This document shows positions 35,225 through 42,162 of a DNA stretch of 42,162 bases, piece after piece. The notes beneath the pieces are model-generated. The model saw only the letters and a list, made by a program, of their open reading frames with translations, made no database searches and had not been told where the DNA came from. The position numbers and the translations under genes were made by a program. The stretch spans positions 1 through 42,162 of the forward strand of contig JACUUY010000006.1 of assembly GCA_014859085.1 (NCBI GenBank), given 5' to 3'. Position 1 is the stretch's first letter, and each line of letters starts with the position of its first letter. This DNA comes from Caldifarciminota bacterium (lineage in GTDB: Bacteria; Hydrothermota; Tepidihabitantia; SM23-42).

Positions 35225-37168
35225 ATGATTCGCATCCGCGATTTCGTCAAATTAGAAAACATCTTTGAACTGCCGGCGGAAAAATCTGAAAACCTTTTCG
35301 CGTTCGTTGCCGACAAACTTAAGCAGAAAGGGTATATTCAGAACACGCCGCAGTTGGTTAAAGACCTGCTTGAGCGCGAGAAAAAAGGTTCAACCGGCGT
35401 GGGCGACGGCATTGCCCTGCCCCATACAGTCATCCCGGGCATTGAGAAGCCGGTCGTCATTACGATCCTGCTGCGCAAAGCGATCGATTTCAACGCGATC
35501 GACGGCAAGCCGGTGCGCATCCTCTTCTTTGTCCTGGCGTCCGAGCAGCAGCGGGATGATTACCTGAAGATCCTCGCGCGGCTCGCCACGGTCCTGCACC
35601 ACGAAGACGTCAAGCGGCGCATAGGCAAAGCGCATAACAAAGAAGACCTTTTTGCGAGTCTCACCGAAATAAAACCCGAGAGTTTCTTCTACAAGTACCG
35701 GAGTTATTTCTACCTTGCCGGTGTGGTCGCCGGCGCTTTCTTGTTTGCCCTGTATTTCTTCAACCACGTGCACATACCCGATACCGCGAGCGCGGCAGAA
35801 CTGGGATACTTGCAGTTCAATCTGCCGATCTGGGTGACCAGGCAGATCGCCACTTTCACGATATTCCTCGCCACGGTGGTCGGCACGCTCCTTTTCTGGC
35901 GCTACCGTGTTGCCGTTGCTTCGGTCGGATTGGGGATATTGTTGATCTCCGGCGTGATGGACCTCGAGACGACCGTCAAATTCATGAGCATTCCGACGAT
36001 CCTTTTCATCATCTGCATGATGGTCGTCGTTGCCTGGCTCGAAAGCAACGGCGTGTTCGATTTCGTCGTGACCAGAGTCGTGAAGCAGACCGGCCCGCGT
36101 CCGCGGCGCCTCTACCTCTACCTGCTCCTGCTCTCGGTCGTCCTGGGCGGCCTGACCGGCGAGGTCACCGGTATCATCATCACGGTCACACTGGCCGTGA
36201 ACCTGGCAAGACGTTTTGGCATCAAACCGTTTCCGTACGTAATCGGTCTGGTCTTCGCGACGAATATCGGCTCGGCCCTGACCTTGATCGGCAACCCGAT
36301 CGGCATATATATTGCATTTGCCGGCCGGCTCAGTTTCATGGACTTTTTGCGCTGGGCAACCCCCATCTCCCTTATCGCATCCATTGCCATCGCCTACTTC
36401 ACGCTCGTTGCCTTTCGCGGCCAGATACCCCAGACGGTGAAAGCAGGACTGGGCCGCATGGACGAATGGAGCAAGGTGCGCGACCGCCGGGAATTCTACG
36501 TTTCCATCGCGGCATTCGTGGCTTTAGTATTATTGATCGGCCTGCATCGTTATTTCGAATCTATCCTTCAACTAAAAACAACAACGATGATCGTTGCGGC
36601 GCCCCTGATCTTCGTCGGCATCATCCTCTTTCTGAACAAGGAGCGCGGCAAGAGGTTTCTCGTGAGCGACGTCGACTGGTGGACCATACTCTTTTTCATG
36701 TTCCTTTTTGCCAAAGCCGCGTGTCTTGAATACACCGGTGTCACGGCAAAGATCGCATACCTGCTCGAGCACGTCGCCCAGCAGGTAAACCTGCCATTCG
36801 TGCCGGCCGAAGTGCAGACAACGGTCGTGGCCGCGCTGCTGTTGCTCTTCTTCTCGGCGATCGCCTCGGGCTTCGTGGACAACCTTCCGATCGTGGCAGC
36901 ACTCGTGCCGATCGTCATGGACCTGAAAGATATCGGACTGCCCCATGCCAGCATACTGTGGTGGGCGCTGCTGTTCGGCGGCTGTTTCGGAGGCAACCTC
37001 ACGATGATCGGATCAAGCGCCAACGTCGTTGCCCTGTCCAAATATGAAGAGATCACAGGCCGGACAATGCGCTTCGGTCAGTGGTTCAAGTACGGCTTGC
37101 CCGTCGTCATTCTCTCGCTCGTCATTGCCGCGGTCACCCTGATCCTCCAGGTGAGACTCGCTCCCTAA
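35225..37168 (+). CDS. PTS EIIA(Ntr-like) domain fused to an ArsB/NhaD (ion transporter superfamily) permease
   Basis: EIIA active-site region GVGDGIALPHTVIPGIEKPVV; polytopic C-terminus with GGLTGEVTGIIITVTLAVNLARRFG, NIGSALTLIGNPIGI, SGFVDNLPIVAALVPIV, GGCFGGNLTMIGSSANVVAL. Confidence 0.9.
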   Translation: MIRIRDFVKLENIFELPAEKSENLFAFVADKLKQKGYIQNTPQLVKDLLEREKKGSTGVGDGIALPHTVIPGIEKPVVITILLRKAIDFNAIDGKPVRILFFVLASEQQRDDYLKILARLATVLHHEDVKRRIGKAHNKEDLFASLTEIKPESFFYKYRSYFYLAGVVAGAFLFALYFFNHVHIPDTASAAELGYLQFNLPIWVTRQIATFTIFLATVVGTLLFWRYRVAVASVGLGILLISGVMDLETTVKFMSIPTILFIICMMVVVAWLESNGVFDFVVTRVVKQTGPRPRRLYLYLLLLSVVLGGLTGEVTGIIITVTLAVNLARRFGIKPFPYVIGLVFATNIGSALTLIGNPIGIYIAFAGRLSFMDFLRWATPISLIASIAIAYFTLVAFRGQIPQTVKAGLGRMDEWSKVRDRREFYVSIAAFVALVLLIGLHRYFESILQLKTTTMIVAAPLIFVGIILFLNKERGKRFLVSDVDWWTILFFMFLFAKAACLEYTGVTAKIAYLLEHVAQQVNLPFVPAEVQTTVVAALLLLFFSAIASGFVDNLPIVAALVPIVMDLKDIGLPHASILWWALLFGGCFGGNLTMIGSSANVVALSKYEEITGRTMRFGQWFKYGLPVVILSLVIAAVTLILQVRLAP

Positions 37169-37171
37169 ATC

Positions 37172-37582
37172 ATGAAGATACTGCTCGTCATCCTGCCGCC
37201 GTGGCTCTCCCCCGCAAGCAGCGACTTTGTGATCAAGATAACCAGGTGCCTCAATGCCGGCGCAACTGTCCTCGGCGTGATCGACATGAGCCGGATCGCA
37301 AGGACCGCGTCGAACGAAGGATCAAGCAAGGAAGCGGCACAAGAGAACTACGTGCAGGAGGCTTACGAAAATCTCTACTCGACCGAAGAACGGTTCAAAA
37401 AAGAATCCGTGGAAGTGAGCATAAAAATCAAAGAAGTGACGATCCCCGAAGAACTGCTGACCGAGATAAAGCGGAACAACGCGGACATCGTGTGTCTCGC
37501 CGGCTCCTTCGATACGCTCTGGCTTGAAATAATCCGGGGTTCCCTGACCGCGCCAATCCTGCTCGTCCCCCAGGAAAGATAG
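37172..37582 (+). CDS. Universal stress protein-like small protein
   Basis: 136 aa alpha/beta pattern; IVCLAGSFDTLWLEIIRGSLTAPILLVPQ resembles the UspA C-terminus; 3 bp after the transporter. Confidence 0.6.
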   Translation: MKILLVILPPWLSPASSDFVIKITRCLNAGATVLGVIDMSRIARTASNEGSSKEAAQENYVQEAYENLYSTEERFKKESVEVSIKIKEVTIPEELLTEIKRNNADIVCLAGSFDTLWLEIIRGSLTAPILLVPQER

Positions 37583-37594
37583 CCGCCGACTTCC

Positions 37595-37622
37595 TTGACT
37601 TGGGTTTTTCTCCGGATATAAT
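37595..37622 (+). promoter_or_regulatory. Promoter of the P5CDH-glnA operon
   Basis: TTGACT-N16-TATAAT; 19-nt leader with AAGGAGG. Confidence 0.8.
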
Positions 37623-37641
37623 GGAGACCTAAGGAGGAACG

Positions 37642-39246
37642 ATGAAACCTTTCAAACCCGAGAAATACACCGATTTCAGCAAACCTGCGAACAGGAAACT
37701 GATGGAAAAAACCCTGGCCAAGGTCGCATCAGAATTCGGCAAGGAATACAGCATAATCATTGGTGGCGAACGTGTTAAGTTAGCGAAAAAATTCCATTCG
37801 TACAACCCTTCGAAAAAAGGTGAGATCGTCGCCACTTTCCAGAAGGCGGATGAAGCAACGGCCGAAAAGGCGATGGGAGTCGCGCTCAAGACATTCGAAT
37901 CCTGGCGTTACACGCCCGCCAAAGTGCGGGCCGGTTATCTTTTCAAGGTGGCCGAGATCATGCGCAAGCGGCGCCATGAACTGAGCGCCTGTATGATCTA
38001 CGAGACGGGCAAGAACTGGCTCGAAGCCGACGCCGACGTTGCCGAGGCGATCGATTTCTGTGATTACTACGCGCGCGAGGCCCTGCGTTATGACAAGGGG
38101 GCGAAATTGATCCAGTATCCGGGTGAGCGCGACACCCAGACCTACATCCCGCTCGGCGTCTGCCTGGTGATCCCGCCCTGGAATTTCCCACTCGCGATCC
38201 TGGCCGGCATGACGACCGCGGCCTTTGTTGCGGGCAACACGGTGATCCTCAAACCCTCGAGCGACTCGCCGTTCATTGGGGCTAAATTCATGGAGATCGT
38301 GGAACAGGCACAGGTCCCGGTCGGCGTCGTGAACTTCATGCCCGGACCGGGCGCACTGGCCGGCGACTACCTTGTGAGACATCCCAAGACACGGCTCATT
38401 GCCTTCACCGGATCAAAAAGTGTTGGTCTGCACATCGTCGAACTCGCCGGCAAGACCCAGCCCGGACAGCTCTGGATCAAGAGGGTGATCGCGGAAATGG
38501 GCGGCAAGGATGCCATTATCGTCGACTCGGAAGCGGACATCGACAGCGCAGTGTACGGCGCAAGGGTTTCGGCCTTTGGTTACCAGGGTCAGAAATGCTC
38601 GGCATGCTCGCGCCTGATTCTCGATGACAGGATATACGACAAGTTCATGGCAAAATTCATTCCGACGGTCGAGGCGATCAAGGTCGGACCGGTCAAACAC
38701 TACGAAAATTACATGGGACCGGTGATCAATGAGAGCGCCTACCACTCAATGCTCGAATACATCGAGATTGGCAAGAAAGAAGGCCGCCTCGTGTGCGGCG
38801 GCGAGCCGGCCGAAGGCGATGGCTGGTTCATCCGGCCGACGGTCTTCGGCGATGTCGACTCCAAGGCAAGGATCTTCCAGGAGGAGATCTTCGGGCCGAT
38901 CCTGGCGGTCTCACGGGCGCGCGATTATGACCATGCGATCGAACTCGTCAACGACACTGAATACGGGCTCACCGGCGCCGTCTACACAAAGAACTCCAGG
39001 AAGATCGAGAAAGCGAAGCGCGAGTTCTTCGTGGGGAATCTGTACATCAATCGCAAGTGCACCGGCGCCCTGGTCGGCGTGCACCCGTTCGGCGGATTCA
39101 ACATGTCCGGGACCGATTCCAAAGCCGGTGGACCCGACTACCTCATGCTCTTCACCCAGGCCAAAGCGATCGCGGAATACATTGGCCCCAAGAAGAAGGC
39201 AGCAAAGAAACCGGCGCCCAAGGCTAAGAAGCGACGAAAGAAATAA
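37642..39246 (+). CDS. 1-pyrroline-5-carboxylate / L-glutamate gamma-semialdehyde dehydrogenase
   Basis: [84 protein letters not shown]. Confidence 0.93.
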   Translation: MKPFKPEKYTDFSKPANRKLMEKTLAKVASEFGKEYSIIIGGERVKLAKKFHSYNPSKKGEIVATFQKADEATAEKAMGVALKTFESWRYTPAKVRAGYLFKVAEIMRKRRHELSACMIYETGKNWLEADADVAEAIDFCDYYAREALRYDKGAKLIQYPGERDTQTYIPLGVCLVIPPWNFPLAILAGMTTAAFVAGNTVILKPSSDSPFIGAKFMEIVEQAQVPVGVVNFMPGPGALAGDYLVRHPKTRLIAFTGSKSVGLHIVELAGKTQPGQLWIKRVIAEMGGKDAIIVDSEADIDSAVYGARVSAFGYQGQKCSACSRLILDDRIYDKFMAKFIPTVEAIKVGPVKHYENYMGPVINESAYHSMLEYIEIGKKEGRLVCGGEPAEGDGWFIRPTVFGDVDSKARIFQEEIFGPILAVSRARDYDHAIELVNDTEYGLTGAVYTKNSRKIEKAKREFFVGNLYINRKCTGALVGVHPFGGFNMSGTDSKAGGPDYLMLFTQAKAIAEYIGPKKKAAKKPAPKAKKRRKK

Positions 39247-40562
39247 TGCCCGGATCCATTCTCAAGACCGTCGAGAAAGAGAAAGTCAAATTTCTCGATC
39301 TCTGGTTCTCTGATATCCTCGGCTCGGTGAAGAACGAAACGATCCCGGTCCAGCATCTGAAGAAAACGCTGAACGACGGTATCTGGTTTGATGGTTCTTC
39401 GGTCGAGGGTTTTGGCCGCATCTGTGAGAGTGATATGTATCTCGTGCCTGATCCTGCGACGTTCGCCATCATGCCCAAAGAAGATGAGAAGACGGCGCGT
39501 TTCATATGTGACGTTTACGCACCCGATCACAGACCGTCGCCGGTCGATCCCAGATCAATATTGAAGTCCAATCTGGAATTGCTGCGCAAAAAAGGCATGG
39601 AATTCTATGTCGGTGCCGAACTGGAATTCTACCTTTTCAAACGGGATGGGGACACAGTGCTTACCCTGCCCCATGACCGGGTTGGATATTTTGACCTGGG
39701 TGGTGATCTGGCGCGGCGAATCCGAAAGACCATGTGCGACCGGCTCCAGGAATTCGGCATCGAGATCGAGGCGGGGCATCATGAAGTCGGAAAGGGGCAG
39801 CATGAGATCGATCTCTTGTATACCAATGCCCTCAAGCTTGCCGATAATATCATTACCGCGCGTATGGTGATTAAGCAAGTTGCCGAAGAATACGGCCTCT
39901 ACGCGACATTCATGCCCAAGCCGATCTACGGCGCAGCCGGCAACGGCATGCACATTCACCAGAGCCTCTTCAAAAACGGCCGGAACCTATTTGCTTCGGC
40001 CAGCGACGGTTACGGCCTGTCGCCATTAGCCTATAACTACCTTGCCGGTGTTCTCAAGCACATACAGGAGATATGCGCGATCGCTTCACCGCTGGTCAAT
40101 TCCTATAAGCGGCTCGTATCTGGATTCGAAGCGCCGGTCTATATCTGCTGGGGACGCATGAACCGGTCAGCGTTGGTCCGGGTTCCGAAGATCAGCCGCA
40201 AAAAGTACAAGAGCACGCGCGTGGAGCTCCGTTCCTGTGATCCTTCGGCAAATCCTTATTTGCTGTTCGCTACCGTACTAAGATCGGGTCTGGAGGGCAT
40301 TGAGAAGAAACTGAAACCGCCGGCATCGGTCGAGGAAAATGTATACGCACTCGAAACAAGTGTGTTAAAGAACAAAGGCATTGATCTTCTGCCGCGTTCG
40401 CTCTACCAGGCATTGGAATACTTTAGTCAGAGTAAAATCGCCCGGAGCGCACTGGGTGACACGCTATTCCAGAGGTACTACGATATCAAGATGAAGGAAT
40501 GGGATGAGTATTCGATCCAGGTGTCCAAATGGGAGGTGGACAAATACCTTGAGCTATATTAG
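39246..40562 (+). CDS. glnA: Glutamine synthetase type I
   Basis: IWFDGSSVEGFGRICESDMYLVPDP, AGHHEVGKGQHEIDL, GNGMHIHQSLF; start codon overlaps the upstream stop (TAATG). Confidence 0.95.
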   Translation: MPGSILKTVEKEKVKFLDLWFSDILGSVKNETIPVQHLKKTLNDGIWFDGSSVEGFGRICESDMYLVPDPATFAIMPKEDEKTARFICDVYAPDHRPSPVDPRSILKSNLELLRKKGMEFYVGAELEFYLFKRDGDTVLTLPHDRVGYFDLGGDLARRIRKTMCDRLQEFGIEIEAGHHEVGKGQHEIDLLYTNALKLADNIITARMVIKQVAEEYGLYATFMPKPIYGAAGNGMHIHQSLFKNGRNLFASASDGYGLSPLAYNYLAGVLKHIQEICAIASPLVNSYKRLVSGFEAPVYICWGRMNRSALVRVPKISRKKYKSTRVELRSCDPSANPYLLFATVLRSGLEGIEKKLKPPASVEENVYALETSVLKNKGIDLLPRSLYQALEYFSQSKIARSALGDTLFQRYYDIKMKEWDEYSIQVSKWEVDKYLELY

Positions 40563-40630
40563 CTCCATGATTCCGATGATAAGAGAATAGCTTCCTCTCG
40601 TTCCACTCCTCTCAAAATTTTCGAGACACT

Positions 40631-40667
40631 GATTATTGTTGCTGAATCAAAGATTTGGACAATAATC
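40631..40667. repeat. Inverted repeat downstream of glnA
   Basis: GATTATTGT ... ACAATAATC, 9-bp perfect arms. Confidence 0.6.
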
Positions 40668-40694
40668 GTGACGGCGATAACGAAATACAACAAG

Positions 40695-40727
40695 CGTGGC
40701 AGTCTAAAAGATGCCACGTTTTGTTTT
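40695..40727 (+). terminator. Intrinsic terminator downstream of glnA
   Basis: CGTGGCA-gtctaaaaga-TGCCACG followed by TTTTGTTTT. Confidence 0.75.
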
Positions 40728-40770
40728 CTGAATACAGCAATGCAATTTGCTTGCAACCTGTGTTATGGGT

Positions 40771-41340
40771 TCAGTAGCGCTCGCCGAACCTGTTATGGGA
40801 TACGATATCTTCCAGGGTCTTGCGCGGCGTGGCCGGGATGCCGCCGATCGCCTCTTCGGTCGACGGCTCGGCCGGATAGCCCATCACCAGCAGCGCCACG
40901 GCTTTGTACTTTCGCGGCAGTTTCAGAAGATTACGCAGGCGCGATTCGCCAAACCATCCCACCCAGCAAGTACCGATCCCCAGCCCGGTTGCGGCAAGGG
41001 TCATCTGGGTCATGGCGATCGAAACATCGATGAGATGATTCTCATGACCGGTCAGTTGGGCAAGGTAGTGAGTCAGTGCCTTGGTGCAGCAGCCGACAAT
41101 GACCAGCGGCGCTTTGCCGACGAAAGAAATTATGCGGCGCGTGCCAGCCGGCGCCGTATCCGGTATCTGTTCGATGAGCGCCGGGGCGTCCACGACCACG
41201 AAATGCCATGCCTGGCGGTTGCTCGAGGACGGCGCGAGCCGTCCGGCCTCCAGGATTTGCAGTATCTTTTCGCGCTCGATCTTCTGCGCGGAGAACGTGC
41301 GCACGCTCCGCCGCCTTCTTATCGCCTCAAAAACATCCAT
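40771..41340 (-). CDS. Nitroreductase-family flavoprotein
   Basis: MDVFEAIRRRRSVRTFSAQKI, LEAGRLAPSSSNRQAWHFVVV, GLGIGTCWVGWF. Confidence 0.93.
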   Translation of the reverse strand: MDVFEAIRRRRSVRTFSAQKIEREKILQILEAGRLAPSSSNRQAWHFVVVDAPALIEQIPDTAPAGTRRIISFVGKAPLVIVGCCTKALTHYLAQLTGHENHLIDVSIAMTQMTLAATGLGIGTCWVGWFGESRLRNLLKLPRKYKAVALLVMGYPAEPSTEEAIGGIPATPRKTLEDIVSHNRFGERY

Positions 41341-41441
41341 TGTTCACCCGCCCTCATTCAACAACTTAAGCGTGATTAGCGACTTAAACATCCCACCCGA
41401 TCAACACCAAAAACAAATTACATAGGACAAAACACAACTCC

Positions 41442-41467
41442 GGCATTCTGGTAATTACCAGAATGCC
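41442..41467. promoter_or_regulatory. Perfect 26-bp palindrome, candidate operator downstream of the ArsR-like gene
   Basis: GGCATTCTGGTAATTACCAGAATGCC. Confidence 0.8.
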
Positions 41468-41470
41468 AGC

Positions 41471-41779
41471 CTACCATTTCTTGACCCGCATCCGCGCGAC
41501 ATACTTCTCGATATCCATCAGCACCCGCACCAACAACCGGTCTTTAAGGAAATAAACCTTTGTATTTCTCTTCGTAGTATATCTGACGAGATCAATCTGC
41601 CGTAGGTTACGCAGCGTTTCCGAGACCGTCTTCACGGATAACCCGATATCCCCGGCAAGATCGGTCGGCGTCTTCTCTGATGTCGAAAGTACCTTGAGTA
41701 TTTCATAGGCCGTGGGGTTGCCCAGTACGCGGCAAAACCGCGAAGCACGGTAGCGGGTTTCGAGCATTTTCTTTCTCAC
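41471..41779 (-). CDS. ArsR-type winged-helix transcriptional regulator
   Basis: AYEILKVLSTSEKTPTDLAGDIGLSVKTVSETLRNLRQIDLVRYTTKRNTKVYFLK; start GTG 41779 or ATG 41767. Confidence 0.88.
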   Translation of the reverse strand: MRKKMLETRYRASRFCRVLGNPTAYEILKVLSTSEKTPTDLAGDIGLSVKTVSETLRNLRQIDLVRYTTKRNTKVYFLKDRLLVRVLMDIEKYVARMRVKKW

Positions 41780-41784
41780 GTTGA

Positions 41785-41812
41785 ATTATACAAATTTACA
41801 ACAGCGTGTCAA
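41785..41812 (-). promoter_or_regulatory. Consensus promoter of the ArsR-like gene
   Basis: TTGACA-N16-TATAAT; the -35 abuts and overlaps the palindrome by one base. Confidence 0.85.
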
Positions 41813-41847
41813 TTCTGGTATTCTGGTAATTACCAGAATACCAGAAT
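41812..41847. promoter_or_regulatory. Perfect 36-bp palindrome (two nested half-sites), candidate operator
   Basis: ATTCTGGTATTCTGGTAATTACCAGAATACCAGAAT. Confidence 0.85.
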
Positions 41848-41951
41848 GGGTATTTCTGATATCTGAAGGTTCTCGGGAGATTACTTAGCCGGCGGGTATG
41901 GCGGTCGGTGAAGGTCGCCTTTTCCTGGAATCTGACCACGTAAATAGTAGC

Positions 41952-41979
41952 TTGATTTTCTGAATATCTCACGTACAAT
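41952..41979 (+). promoter_or_regulatory. Promoter of the truncated right-edge CDS
   Basis: TTGATT-N16-TACAAT, 18 nt to ATG. Confidence 0.5.
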
Positions 41980-41997
41980 CTAATTGAGTGCAATACC

Positions 41998-42162
41998 ATG
42001 GTTGCTGATAGCATTTTGCGCTGGATCCTGTTCAAGCAAGAAAGCACGAAATTCCCGTTTCGGTTATATATCGAGGAAAAAAAGAATGATTTCCTGGTGA
42101 TGAACGTTCAGGACCGCTGGCCAGGACCCGGACACAGGATTTACTGTACCCTCGAGAGCAAA
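41998..42162 (+). CDS. Hypothetical protein, 3'-truncated by the window edge
   Basis: Open frame from ATG to the window end: MVADSILRWILFKQESTKFPFRLYIEEKKNDFLVMNVQDRWPGPGHRIYCTLESK; absent from the ORF track because it has no stop. Confidence 0.5.
   Translation, partial: MVADSILRWILFKQESTKFPFRLYIEEKKNDFLVMNVQDRWPGPGHRIYCTLESK

Noticed and set aside
40559-40756. 65-aa minus-strand ORF downstream of glnA
   Set aside because: Spans the glnA terminator hairpin and an inverted repeat; no ribosome-binding site or domain support.
41796-42047. 83-aa minus-strand ORF over the palindrome and right-edge promoter
   Set aside because: Runs through the perfect palindrome and both promoter regions; no domain pattern.

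Overview
The window is a bacterial chromosome segment dominated by housekeeping and envelope genes. No rRNA, phage, CRISPR or transposase gene was seen. Sorting-domain and gene-content style suggest an uncultured FCB/WOR-3-like lineage; that is inference. Main blocks: (1) CapA/PKD surface protein and a lytic transglycosylase; (2) a complete minus-strand MoxR-DUF58-BatD-like-BatA-BatB-BatC-BatD-BatE operon; (3) a SORL-like secreted protein with a 60-aa membrane partner, then folE-ftsH-hpt-tilS; (4) a rhomboid-TPR gene divergent from a tRNA-Asp locus in which one intact tRNA is flanked by two tRNA-Asp fragments, each interrupted in a loop by a TCCC...GGGA two-hairpin element; (5) asd-DUF401-phosphodiesterase, CapA and M23 peptidase; (6) uppS-cdsA-rarA-geranylgeranyl reductase; (7) secreted proteins including a Tyr/Trp-rich one; (8) a five-gene cassette of uncharacterised membrane proteins (LEA2/FnIII-DUF6754-like/three TM proteins); (9) a repeat-dense intergenic region with two interleaved inverted repeats; (10) an EIIA-antiporter fusion, Usp-like protein, P5C dehydrogenase, glutamine synthetase, nitroreductase, and an ArsR-type regulator flanked by perfect palindromes. 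Strongest non-gene signals: the tRNA-Asp locus, a ~140-bp GGGGACAG...CTGTCCCC element family, the interleaved inverted repeats at 35.05-35.18 kb, the palindromic operators, and a recurrent TTGACA-N16-TATAAT promoter often placing +1 on or within 2 nt of the start codon. All calls are by eye, without database searches.
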